A stretch of 64,000 nt of DNA from Mesorhizobium sp. dw_380 (GTDB lineage Bacteria; Pseudomonadota; Alphaproteobacteria; Rhizobiales; Rhizobiaceae): positions 203,613 through 267,612 of the forward strand of contig NZ_JAFFIW010000006.1 in the NCBI RefSeq assembly GCF_018588885.1. Direction: 5' to 3'. Position 1 is the stretch's first letter. Every line of letters begins with the position of its first letter. This document shows positions 1 through 6,685 of the stretch, piece by piece. Below the pieces are notes generated by a model that was not told the origin of the DNA, did not search any database, and saw only the letters and a program-made list of their open reading frames with translations. The position numbers and the translations under genes were made by a program.

Positions 1-1
1 C

Positions 2-163
2 GATGATGTGGTGGTCACGTCGCGCAATCCGCTGAAAGGCACCTTGCTGCTGATCACGGATGACGATGATGAGGTCGAGCTGCAACTCGACAAGGAAACG
101 GCCGAGGCACTGATGAGTGCGCTGGGAGCCTTTCTGATGGAAGGCGTGATCGGTCCACTATAG
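2..163 (+). CDS. C-terminal end of an unidentified acidic protein (5' truncated by window)
   Basis: An open frame enters from the left edge and stops at TAG 161-163, giving 53 residues. The segment contains a run of acidic residues (DDDDEVE) followed by a helix-like stretch (KETAEALMSALGAF) and ends in GVIGPL. I do not recognise the family. It is on the plus strand, unlike the main minus-strand block of the mobile element to its right. It may belong to the element or to the flanking chromosome. Only the stop and reading frame are seen; the function is unknown. Confidence 0.45.
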   Translation, partial: DDVVVTSRNPLKGTLLLITDDDDEVELQLDKETAEALMSALGAFLMEGVIGPL

Positions 164-325
164 CCGCCAGCGGGCGTTCTTCGCCGCCGCGGCCAGGGCG
201 TTCCGTGAGTTCGCTGTTCTCGCATTTTTCCCTCCACCCTTAAATTAGCAGTTGCTAAGCACTGGTGCGATAACGCCATGACGCTGGGGATTCACATTCA
301 GCCAGATCCGATCTAGAATCTCGGC

Positions 326-484
326 ATGGATACGGTGTTTGATGACCTCTCCAAAGCGCTAGTGCAGCCCCACAGGGGCGTTCGCGCCATCGTCGGTGAC
401 ATTGCCCTGAAATTGGCCGCTAATCTCGCCACAGGCCTTGCTATCGGGCTCGGCATTGCCGTTGGAATGGCACTGGCCGGATAA
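326..484 (+). CDS. Small membrane-like protein, MDTxFDDL family (52 aa)
   Basis: ATG 326 opens a 52-residue frame ending TAA 484. It starts MDTVFDDL and has a hydrophobic glycine/alanine-rich C-terminal half (GLAIGLGIAVGMALAG) that could span a membrane. The first eight residues and the surrounding DNA resemble those of the 65-aa ORF at 1838-2035, which suggests two diverged copies of one small gene family. No function is recognised. Existence as a gene is supported mainly by that similarity. Confidence 0.45.
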   Translation: MDTVFDDLSKALVQPHRGVRAIVGDIALKLAANLATGLAIGLGIAVGMALAG

Positions 485-694
485 AACGCCCCGCTGTTCG
501 AATGATGCCATTCTGATAGCCTGGGTGTATGTTCGCGGCGGCCGGCGTCTACATATTGGTTGGCCCGTTGCTATGTCGTCGCTGACCTCGGATGTACAGG
601 CAGCGGCGGCAGGGCCGAACGGACAATTCCTAGAAAACGTGTTTACCAGAAGATCGTCGGAGCCGTCGAAATTCGCGCCGGCGCGCAAGGCCAC

Positions 695-904
695 TTAGCC
701 GGCCCCGGTCAGGTAGAGCAAAGCGCTCACAACCGCTGCGACTGACGCTCCGGCTATGAACATGAGACGGCGCTGCCGTTTGCGCCGATTGACGCGTTTC
801 ATTCCATCCGCTTGAGCGTAGGCGCTGTAGAGGCGCCGGCCGTCCTCTCCGAAACGATCGCTGTTCGGATAAGCCCTCTTAGACTTTTTCTTCGGAGCGA
901 GCAT
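695..904 (-). CDS. Small basic single-pass membrane protein (69 aa)
   Basis: A 69-residue minus-strand frame. The N-terminal two thirds are very basic (KKKSKR, KRVNRRKRQRR). A hydrophobic segment (about residues 48-67, containing FIAGASVAAVVSALLYL) lies at the C-terminus. This gives a positive-inside, tail-anchored topology. An AGAGGG-like ribosome binding site lies about 7 nt before ATG 904, and the start overlaps the 3' end of the HNH gene by 26 nt, so the two are probably co-transcribed. Function unknown; small membrane proteins are common in phage accessory modules. Confidence 0.5.
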   Translation of the reverse strand: MLAPKKKSKRAYPNSDRFGEDGRRLYSAYAQADGMKRVNRRKRQRRLMFIAGASVAAVVSALLYLTGAG

Positions 905-1175
905 CCGCTGCCCTCTTGGCCATCTTCGCCTCTTTCAGCAGCTTGGTGGTGTTCATCTGCTTGCCGCGATGCTGGTTGCAGTGCCAGCAAGCGGCCGCCA
1001 AGTTTTTGAGATGGTCGGTTCCGCCTTTCATCTTGGCCTTCAAGTGCTCAAGGGTCATTGCCAGTTCGCCAGCCTCGGTGAACTCGCGGTGACAGTACAA
1101 GCATCTCCCACCCTGACGCCTATGAACCTCGCGTCGTGCAAATGCCCGGTATTGCGGATCTTTTAGTGTCGGCAT
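879..1175 (-). CDS. HNH endonuclease-like protein (98 aa)
   Basis: This is a small HNH-family protein. It has a zinc-binding pair C25-x2-C28, the HNH core around E43-H44 (LEHL), GGTDHLKN at 51-58, and the second zinc pair C63-x2-C66 followed by N67 and H69. HNH proteins of this size in mobile elements nick or cut DNA, and in many phages they assist packaging. ATG 1175 is preferred over ATG 1202 because a GGGGGAT ribosome binding site lies just upstream of it. It overlaps the next small gene. It is not adjacent to the small terminase at 3208-3621, so a packaging role is only a possibility. Confidence 0.75.
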   Translation of the reverse strand: MPTLKDPQYRAFARREVHRRQGGRCLYCHREFTEAGELAMTLEHLKAKMKGGTDHLKNLAAACWHCNQHRGKQMNTTKLLKEAKMAKRAADARSEEKV

Positions 1176-1237
1176 GCATATCCCCCAAACAAAAGGGATC
1201 ATGTCCGCGAGAGAACGTCAATCCTTGCATTTAGAGG

Positions 1238-1582
1238 ATGCTTGACTACGCCGTCGGGCCCGCCAAAGTGGTGCGGTGCACAAGGACAAGTCATTTGGAC
1301 ATTAAGCACATCGTTGCTTTCGCCATGGGCAACATGCCCGCCATCGGGGTAGCCGTCGTCGCGATGGCAGTGGTCGCTGCCGTGTTTCTATTGATCACGG
1401 GTCGAAAACGCCCAAAGGCAATGTCACCCAATGAACGGCGTTTTCGAAACGTGTTCGCGATGATGACAGAAGACCGCCGACAGTCGCTCATCTCCTATTA
1501 TTCGCGGAAGCACGGATGCGGGCGTGACGAAGCCATGCAGCGAGCCGTCGACGATAGGGCGCGAGACGAAGGGCGCTGGTAG
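1238..1582 (+). CDS. Putative small membrane protein, unidentified
   Basis: A 114-residue plus-strand frame. One strong hydrophobic segment (about residues 34-53, AIGVAVVAMAVVAAVFLLI) is followed by a positively charged patch (TGRKRPK) and a soluble tail rich in Arg and Asp. The start is uncertain: the AGAGG before ATG 1238 touches the start codon, and ATG 1325, just before the membrane segment, is a plausible alternative. I do not recognise the family. It runs divergently from the HNH gene at 879-1175. Confidence 0.4.
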   Translation: MLDYAVGPAKVVRCTRTSHLDIKHIVAFAMGNMPAIGVAVVAMAVVAAVFLLITGRKRPKAMSPNERRFRNVFAMMTEDRRQSLISYYSRKHGCGRDEAMQRAVDDRARDEGRW

Positions 1583-1837
1583 CGTCCACGCCTTCGCCGG
1601 CTAGGGTCCGACGGCGTATCTGGACTCTAAACGGCAAGAGTCGCATTCTGCCCTCGGGAGAACGAGTTTTCGTCACGAGATGACCACGGGACGCTGGTGC
1701 ATCATTCGGCCAAGTGTCGCTATTGGCATCACAGGCTAAGCACGCTGAGCATCGACGACGATGCCGAGGGGCAGATCATCATCGACTGATCCGATGTGTT
1801 AACCGGTTGTTCGCCGATTCTCGACTAGCTTCCGCGG

Positions 1838-2035
1838 ATGGATACCACGTTCGATGACCTAGTCGAAGCTGTGAAGGCAACTCCAAAGAGCGCTCGGCTC
1901 GGGGTTGTGCTGGTGACTTTTGCCATTCTCGCCGCTTTTGCCGGCGTCGACGTTGCGTTGAAAGCGACCGTTCACGACGAGCCGCAACTGCCAACCGTCG
2001 ATATCGGCCAGATACTGCATCCCGGTGTGGTATGA
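1838..2035 (+). CDS. Small membrane-like protein, MDTxFDDL family (65 aa)
   Basis: A 65-residue frame starting MDTTFDDL, with a hydrophobic middle (GVVLVTFAILAAFAGVDVAL, about residues 23-42) and a soluble tail. Its N-terminus and start-region DNA match the 52-aa ORF at 326-484. The membrane segment sits at a different distance, so the two have diverged outside the shared start. It ends six bases before the stop of the SPRY-like gene that runs toward it. Function unknown. Confidence 0.45.
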   Translation: MDTTFDDLVEAVKATPKSARLGVVLVTFAILAAFAGVDVALKATVHDEPQLPTVDIGQILHPGVV

Positions 2036-2041
2036 GAGAGT

Positions 2042-2677
2042 TTAGCCCCAGGCACTGAAGCCAGAGGGCGGCGCCTGGCTAAAGGCACTGCCGCCGAAAT
2101 TGGCGGTGCTGAAGTCGTCATGGTTCACCACGCTGATGCCGGCAAAAACAGCACCAGAGTTGAGGCCGCTCGGCAACGAGATGCCCCCGACGCCAGTGGC
2201 CGGATTTGCCACTCCCGACCCATTCCAATTGCCGGCGCCGATCCTGACCCAGAGCAGGTGCGCGGTCAGGTCAATGGCCATGGGGCAAATATCCCCATTG
2301 ACGATGGTTGCCAGATAGCTGGTGAAGGCGAAATTCTGGACGACTTGGCCGTTCGTGACCAGGCCGACGCCATTGACATCGCAGCCGATGAACGAATTGA
2401 GGCCGACATTGAGAGGTGCCGTGGAGTTGAGGAAGCCGGCGACTCCGTTGTTTGAGCCTTTTTGCCCCACTGTCCATTCCCAATACCACTGTCCGCTGCT
2501 GTGCGATGTCTGCGAGCGGCAAGTCGCCCAGGCGCCAGCAAAGCTGTTGTTGGTGGCCGTCAGATTTCCATTTGACAGAACGATGTCAGCGGCTTTGTCA
2601 GATGGGTTCAGCGTACCGATTGCCGGCGCGGCGTCAGAGGTTGCGCCAAATCCGATCAGTTGGTTGATCAGAAGCAT
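2042..2677 (-). CDS. SPRY-domain-like phage protein
   Basis: A 211-residue protein. Its central part (about residues 55-205) looks like a SPRY/B30.2-type beta-sandwich: WYWEWTVG early in the domain, then GVGLVTNGQ, a Gly/Asn-rich repeat region, and a late FAGISVVNHDDFSTANFGG segment. SPRY-like modules occur at the ends of structural gene blocks in many rhizobial and other prophages, often as surface or tail-associated parts, but no tail genes are visible here. The start at 2677 overlaps the upstream gene's stop by 10 nt. It is the last gene of the minus-strand run that contains the small terminase. Confidence 0.65.
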   Translation of the reverse strand: MLLINQLIGFGATSDAAPAIGTLNPSDKAADIVLSNGNLTATNNSFAGAWATCRSQTSHSSGQWYWEWTVGQKGSNNGVAGFLNSTAPLNVGLNSFIGCDVNGVGLVTNGQVVQNFAFTSYLATIVNGDICPMAIDLTAHLLWVRIGAGNWNGSGVANPATGVGGISLPSGLNSGAVFAGISVVNHDDFSTANFGGSAFSQAPPSGFSAWG

Positions 2678-2946
2678 TGGTTTCGTCCCTTTTGCTTAGC
2701 GTTCGAACATCGACATGCCGCCTCCAATTCCTGCCGGATGGTCCACATGTCTGGCCATGCCTGAGACCAGGCTGTGCCATCGCTTGCCCATGCCGGCGAG
2801 GTCGGACCATCGATCTCCAAGGGATTAGGTTCCCACGGACGAAGTCCGAGAGCGTGATGCAGGGTCTGGCGGTCGCCTGCTTCAAAAGCCGCGACAGCTT
2901 CTGGCGTGATCTTCACCGTCTTGGTTTTGGAAAGGCGGCGCTTCAT
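2668..2946 (-). CDS. Hypothetical phage protein (92 aa)
   Basis: A 92-residue frame starting MKRRLSKTKTVKITPEAV. The ATG at 2946 overlaps the stop of the upstream gene (ATGA), which indicates translational coupling and argues against the longer upstream in-frame start. The sequence has a basic N-terminus, then a WEPNPLEIDG segment and a Trp-rich centre (WASDGTAWSQAWPDMW). A WEPNP-type phrase and similar Trp spacing suggest a conserved small phage protein. No domain is recognised. Confidence 0.55.
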   Translation of the reverse strand: MKRRLSKTKTVKITPEAVAAFEAGDRQTLHHALGLRPWEPNPLEIDGPTSPAWASDGTAWSQAWPDMWTIRQELEAACRCSNAKQKGRNQCF

Positions 2947-3203
2947 TGTGGATCTCCGAACTTGTCCAACGCCCATGCAGGCGTCGTTGTCCACCAGTCG
3001 GGCCGCGTGTTGAGAAAAGCGGCACCGAGACGTGCCCAGGCCTCCGGCGCGGCCCAGCGTGCCGCTTCCTCGCCTTCGCGTGTCCAGGGGTAGCCAAGCT
3101 CCGAGAGATCGCCGAAACCATCGTGCCCGGTCTGAAACAACTCGGCCCATGCCTGGACCTCCGCTGAAATGTGTTTCTTCCCCGCCCTTCTTTTCACCGG
3201 CAT
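2943..3203 (-). CDS. Hypothetical phage protein downstream of TerS (86 aa)
   Basis: An 86-residue frame starting MPVKRRAGKKHISAEVQAW at ATG 3203, four bases after the small terminase stop and ending in an ATGA overlap with the next gene. It is rich in Trp and Ala (EAARWAAPEAWARLGAAFL) with an amphipathic-helix appearance. A longer in-frame extension exists, but it would overlap TerS extensively, so the internal start is preferred. No family is recognised; its position next to TerS suggests a packaging- or satellite-related accessory role (inference). Confidence 0.55.
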   Translation of the reverse strand: MPVKRRAGKKHISAEVQAWAELFQTGHDGFGDLSELGYPWTREGEEAARWAAPEAWARLGAAFLNTRPDWWTTTPAWALDKFGDPQ

Positions 3204-3207
3204 CTGA

Positions 3208-3621
3208 TCAATCCCTGTTGCTTCGGATTGCAGGAGGGCGCCGCGACTCCGGAGCCGGCTCTCCGTCGAGATCCAATTCCCGAACGAGCCTGGCGAAGCC
3301 GATCTTGCTGTCTCGCTCAATCGCGATCTCAGGCCGCGCCTTCGGGTTGCCCTGTGAATCTGTGAAGGTGAGCCCGAATCTCGCAATCGCCGCGCGAGCC
3401 GCTTGAGTGCGCTCCCAAGACTCGCAAGCCATCTGCAGCAAGCGAAGGTGATGGGCTTCCAAACTGTATTCAGCGTTTACCTCAGCCCACCATTTTTTGC
3501 TGGCTGCCGAGAGATGCGCGGGTGCCGGCACCTTGGGAACGCGGACACTCTTGCCGCCAGACTGGTTGGCGATCGGGACCACATTCAATGATGCTGCTGA
3601 AACCGGACCCCTAGCGCCCAT
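3208..3621 (-). CDS. Phage terminase small subunit, P27 family
   Basis: A 137-residue protein beginning MGARGPVSAASLNVV, the N-terminal signature of P27-type small terminases. It is followed by a Pro-rich linker, the helical segment SAASKKWWAEVNAEY, and the typical LRLLQMACESWERTQAARAAI and FTDSQGNPKARPEI segments. Small terminases recognise the packaging site on phage DNA and hand it to the large-subunit motor. No large terminase or portal follows it; the downstream genes are two small unknowns and a SPRY-like protein. A terS without terL is a hallmark of phage satellites but also fits prophage decay. Confidence 0.85.
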   Translation of the reverse strand: MGARGPVSAASLNVVPIANQSGGKSVRVPKVPAPAHLSAASKKWWAEVNAEYSLEAHHLRLLQMACESWERTQAARAAIARFGLTFTDSQGNPKARPEIAIERDSKIGFARLVRELDLDGEPAPESRRPPAIRSNRD

Positions 3622-3750
3622 TACGCAAACCTCGCGCGCGCGGGTTGAACCGGGGGAGCAGAATTGAAAGAAAACCTATCGCAAGCGGTCTAGGGAGAAT
3701 GAGGCCTGAATCCTGTTCGGCCCCCCGGGTGGTGGTCGCGGTCATAGAGG

Positions 3751-3978
3751 TCACAGCTTTACCCAACCTTCCGGCTTGGCCTTGGCGCGCCACTTGTCGC
3801 GGTCGACATCCTCGACGGTCTCTGCGTCCAGCTCCGTCGATGAGGTGCCGACAGTCTGCATGTAGAGCCGCTCACCAACATAGGCGTGGAGCAAGACGCT
3901 CTTGCGGTCTTCCGTGAGCGTCACGTCAACCTGATCGAACTCGGTGTTGTCATTTGCGATTGTGTGTCGGTCTGTCAC
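3751..3978 (-). CDS. Hypothetical phage protein (75 aa)
   Basis: A 75-residue acidic frame, MTDRHTIANDNTEFDQVDVTL onward, with a beta-rich centre (KSVLLHAYVGERLYMQTVG) and an acidic stretch before a basic tail (DRDKWRAKAKPEGWVKL). It lies between the 72-aa ORF at 3995-4213 and TerS in the same direction. About 130 bases without a gene (3622-3750) separate it from TerS. No known family is recognised. Confidence 0.5.
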   Translation of the reverse strand: MTDRHTIANDNTEFDQVDVTLTEDRKSVLLHAYVGERLYMQTVGTSSTELDAETVEDVDRDKWRAKAKPEGWVKL

Positions 3979-3994
3979 GTTGATTGATCCATGT

Positions 3995-4213
3995 TCACTG
4001 CAGGGAGTGCGTTGGTGCCTTGGGTTCGTTGATGATGCGGGTGATCGTGGTCAGGGTGTCCCATCGCCATGTCTTCATCACCTCGAAGTAGGCATCGAGC
4101 TTGGTGCTGATCTCCTCGTGTCCGATCCCACGCGAATGCATGTCTAAGGCGTATTCCGTGAGTGCCTGCTTCATTGCATCGCGCAATGTCTGGTCTGCTT
4201 GGTCGAGGGTCAT
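3995..4213 (-). CDS. Hypothetical phage protein (72 aa)
   Basis: A 72-residue frame starting MTLDQADQTLRDAMKQAL at ATG 4213, chosen because it forms an ATGA overlap with the stop of the upstream coiled-coil gene; an in-frame upstream ATG would overlap that gene deeply. The protein is predicted mostly helical (ALTEYALDMHSRGIGHEEI, LDAYFEVMKTWRWDTLTTI). No family is recognised. The coupling suggests it is made together with its upstream neighbour. Confidence 0.55.
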   Translation of the reverse strand: MTLDQADQTLRDAMKQALTEYALDMHSRGIGHEEISTKLDAYFEVMKTWRWDTLTTITRIINEPKAPTHSLQ

Positions 4214-5133
4214 CTCGCGTCCCTTCCTGCTTTCACTGCCAGTTGCCAGCACAGGCCGCCTTCGCCTGGCTTGACTCCGGTCGACTGCACCTTGGCTGCC
4301 CACATTGCGCCGCCATGCGTCACAAACTCGCCGGGCGTATATTTCTTGTCCTGCGACCACACGCCTGCGTAGCGGATGCCACCGCCCTGAACCTGAGAGA
4401 GTTGCTTCTCGACCTGCTCAAGCCGTTGCCAGACGTCGATCTGTTCCGCCTCGCCGTCGACCTTTTCGAATTCTGCGATCCGGCCGGTGGCGTCGTGCTT
4501 CAGAACCTTGGTTACGGACCGCTGCAAAGGTTTGGTGTTGGCGCGATGCTCGGCCGCGGGACGGTTCTCGATCTCGGCGAGGCGGGTCTCCATCGCCTGA
4601 CACCGATGCGCTAGCCAGATGAAGCTGGCCTGACTTTGCGCGGCAATCGCTGCTGCCAAGTCTAGGGGCACCCGATCGTCTGGATGGCACCCAGCCGCTT
4701 TTAGCGCGAGGGCCCGCCGGTACACACAAAAGGCACTAAGCCTGTCGAACGCGTCGGAAAACGTTTTGTGGTTTGCGGCGGTTCGGGCGACGGCTGGATA
4801 TTCCGGTTCCTGGGCCGGCTGGAGATCCCATGCGCGACGCTGGGTTGGCTCCGTAGGTGGCGTAGACGGCTTGGGTGCGGGAATCTCCGCTGCCTCGCCA
4901 ATCTCTGCCTTGAACCGCTTGTCGCGGAGATTCTCGATCAGTTCGCCTATCTTGTTAGCCTCGGCACCGAGACGCTTCTGTAAATCCGCGTTCTGATCGA
5001 GAGCATGAAGCCGCTTGTCGGCATCGATCGCCGATTTTTTTCCGGCAAGTTGCTTGCTGAGGCGTTCGATCTCGACATCGATCTTGGCGAGATCGGCGGC
5101 GCGCCGATCGACAAGGGCGGGTTTCCTGGTCAT
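4210..5133 (-). CDS. Coiled-coil phage protein with C-terminal carbohydrate-binding-like module
   Basis: A 307-residue protein from ATG 5133, which overlaps the upstream stop as ATGA (an ATG at 5151 is possible). Residues about 10-85 are charged heptad-like coiled coil (KIDVEIERLSKQL and following). A proline-rich linker follows, then a helical middle (AAAIAAQSQASFIWLAHRCQ). The last ~50 residues (GVWSQDKKYTPGEFVTHGG, then MWAAK and a final W) resemble the CBM5/12 chitin-binding-like fold often seen at the end of phage structural or fibre proteins. Such tails usually bind surface glycans. The exact role is unknown. Confidence 0.6.
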   Translation of the reverse strand: MTRKPALVDRRAADLAKIDVEIERLSKQLAGKKSAIDADKRLHALDQNADLQKRLGAEANKIGELIENLRDKRFKAEIGEAAEIPAPKPSTPPTEPTQRRAWDLQPAQEPEYPAVARTAANHKTFSDAFDRLSAFCVYRRALALKAAGCHPDDRVPLDLAAAIAAQSQASFIWLAHRCQAMETRLAEIENRPAAEHRANTKPLQRSVTKVLKHDATGRIAEFEKVDGEAEQIDVWQRLEQVEKQLSQVQGGGIRYAGVWSQDKKYTPGEFVTHGGAMWAAKVQSTGVKPGEGGLCWQLAVKAGRDAR

Positions 5134-5294
5134 TTCTTCGCGCGCTTCCATGCAGCCAATTCGCGCTGATACCGGTATTCCGCCATGCCTAGGCGGCGCT
5201 TGCGCTCAGCTCCGGTCTCGTTGAGAGGCACCACGAATTCCTTGCGCGGTGCCGGCGGGCCGCCACTGAGTGTCACAACGCGGTTTCGTTTCAT
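5130..5294 (-). CDS. Small basic hypothetical protein (54 aa)
   Basis: A 54-residue frame, MKRNRVVTLSGGPPAPRKEF onward, coupled on both sides: its ATG overlaps the ClpP-like gene stop (ATGA at 5291-5294) and its stop overlaps ATG 5133 of the next gene. It ends in a charged helix (RRLGMAEYRYQRELAAWKRAKK). The tight coupling is the main evidence that it is real. No family is recognised. Confidence 0.55.
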   Translation of the reverse strand: MKRNRVVTLSGGPPAPRKEFVVPLNETGAERKRRLGMAEYRYQRELAAWKRAKK

Positions 5295-5971
5295 TCGCCG
5301 ACCTCCTCGATCGCAGTGATGAGATTGTTCTGAAGGCACCACTGAAGCGACTGCTGCTCGTCCTTTGCGGCCTCCATCGCCAACGCGGCGAGATCGGCGC
5401 CGGAGCGGTCGGCGATGACGTTCAGGTACAAGCTGTCCAGCTTCCGAAGCTGGCGCATTGCAGCTATGTGCCGGAGCAGCGTCCAGCGGTCTCGGCCGTC
5501 CGGACTGTCCGCGGTGAGGTGCATCAAATATTGGGAGTTGGCTGATGCCACACGATGGTCACATGCCATCGAAATCAACACGCCGGCCGACATGCACCGC
5601 TTGCCGAGCTTCGCCCGCTTTGTGCCAGGGTGCCAGCGGATGGCGCGATAGATCCGAACGGCGGCATCGAAGTTACCGCCCTCGGTATCGATCAGAACAT
5701 TGATCCCAGGAGACAGCCGAGCCGCCTCAAGCTGATCGTGAGCGCTCAAGGCCATGGCGTCGTCTATGTCGCCGATGATGCGTATTTCCGCCGTCTCGAT
5801 GACCGACATGTTTGCCTGGTCGCGGCCAATTTCAGCCTTGGCTCGAACTTGCGCCATCAACCAGTCACCCGGCTCCAGCCCGCTGCGCTTGCGCTCCAGC
5901 GCCGCCGGCAAAAATTCGCCGACTTGCTGCTCAAGCAGGGCGATGCGGTTGAGGAGATCAGGCTCGGTCAA
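5291..5971 (-). CDS. ClpP/crotonase-fold phage serine protease
   Basis: A 226-residue protein with a ClpP-like fold. After an N-terminal helical part come IRIIGDID (about 63-70), the oxyanion-side segment INVLIDTEGGNFDAAVRIYRAI (90-111), and the nucleophile region GKRCMSAGVLIS with S128. A candidate catalytic His is in YLMHL (H151). ClpP-like enzymes of this size process capsid or scaffold proteins in many phages. It heads a coupled run of small genes, but no capsid gene is adjacent, so the substrate is not evident. The nucleophile context (CMSAG) departs from the canonical ClpP motif. Confidence 0.7.
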   Translation of the reverse strand: MTEPDLLNRIALLEQQVGEFLPAALERKRSGLEPGDWLMAQVRAKAEIGRDQANMSVIETAEIRIIGDIDDAMALSAHDQLEAARLSPGINVLIDTEGGNFDAAVRIYRAIRWHPGTKRAKLGKRCMSAGVLISMACDHRVASANSQYLMHLTADSPDGRDRWTLLRHIAAMRQLRKLDSLYLNVIADRSGADLAALAMEAAKDEQQSLQWCLQNNLITAIEEVGE

Positions 5972-6127
5972 CGTCGAGCTCCAATCAGCACTGCCCGGAA
6001 ATGGCGGGCATCAGTCGGCGGCGAAGATTTCAGACGGGCAAGCATGCAGCGCTCCGCGTTTGTAGGTGGAATTCAAATCACGGCGCCAATTTACCACGAG
6101 CGCAATAAGCGTAACCGGGCGTTTGAG

Positions 6128-6412
6128 TTACGCATACTGGCTGAGAAAATCGTCCCACATGGCATAGAACGCTTCGCGGACCTTCGCCGGGTCGTGCTCG
6201 TCTTGGATTTCCAGGTGCCCGGCCTCGATGAGAGCTTCACGCTCCTGCTTAGTGATGATGACCTGGGCAGGCGTTGCTTCAACTCGGCCCATCCGACGCT
6301 TGAAGTGAGCATTCCTGCAATTCACGTTGCAGAACCGCGCATCGCTGCGCTTGCCATTGAGACTGCCGCCACAATGCCGGCACGGTCGATCGAGTTTGCG
6401 CCCGGTGCTCAT
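6128..6412 (-). CDS. Small zinc-finger-like phage protein
   Basis: A 94-residue frame from ATG 6412 (13 more residues if ATG 6451 is used). It has a likely zinc site C11-x2-C14 ... C28-x3-C32 (CRHC and FCNVNC, the latter followed by RNAHFKRR), resembling small treble-clef or zinc-ribbon proteins found in mobile elements. The C-terminal half is helical and acidic (KQEREALIEAGHLEIQDEHD). About 155 bases without a gene (5972-6127) follow before the ClpP-like gene. The function is unknown; DNA or RNA binding is plausible. Confidence 0.6.
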   Translation of the reverse strand: MSTGRKLDRPCRHCGGSLNGKRSDARFCNVNCRNAHFKRRMGRVEATPAQVIITKQEREALIEAGHLEIQDEHDPAKVREAFYAMWDDFLSQYA

Positions 6413-6453
6413 GTGGCACCCGTTTCGCCCGACAGGGAACGATATCGCCATCC

Positions 6454-6657
6454 ATGGGTTACAAACTCATGATGAACGACAAAGAACACCACGGACTCGG
6501 GATGGCGGCCGAGATCGCCAATGCCCAGCAGCGCATCAAACGGACCGAGATCGCTCTCAAACGCACCGAAGAATTGGTGGCCGAAAACATCGAGCGGAGC
6601 AGCAGGATGCGGCGTCTGGTCGAGGCGGCAGACCGCCTGGTAGTTCGCGGGGGTTGA
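6454..6657 (+). CDS. Small helical protein on the plus strand inside the element
   Basis: A 67-residue frame (or 62 residues from ATG 6469). The sequence is a convincing amphipathic charged helix (IANAQQRIKRTEIALKRTEE, then NIERSSRMRRLVEAADRLV), unlike the Arg-rich shadow frame opposite. It is the only plus-strand gene in the 2.0-10.0 kb block; it runs divergently from the zinc protein and convergently with the replication-like gene. A regulatory or coiled-coil adaptor role is possible, but no family is recognised. Confidence 0.5.
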   Translation: MGYKLMMNDKEHHGLGMAAEIANAQQRIKRTEIALKRTEELVAENIERSSRMRRLVEAADRLVVRGG

Positions 6658-6685
6658 CCCCGGCCGGCGTCCTTGGTGAATGAGG

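Noticed and set aside
1..2035. Left attachment site of the dusA element
   Set aside because: I looked for a second copy of the TACAACA array or of the first dusA codons and found none, so the left end is not placed.
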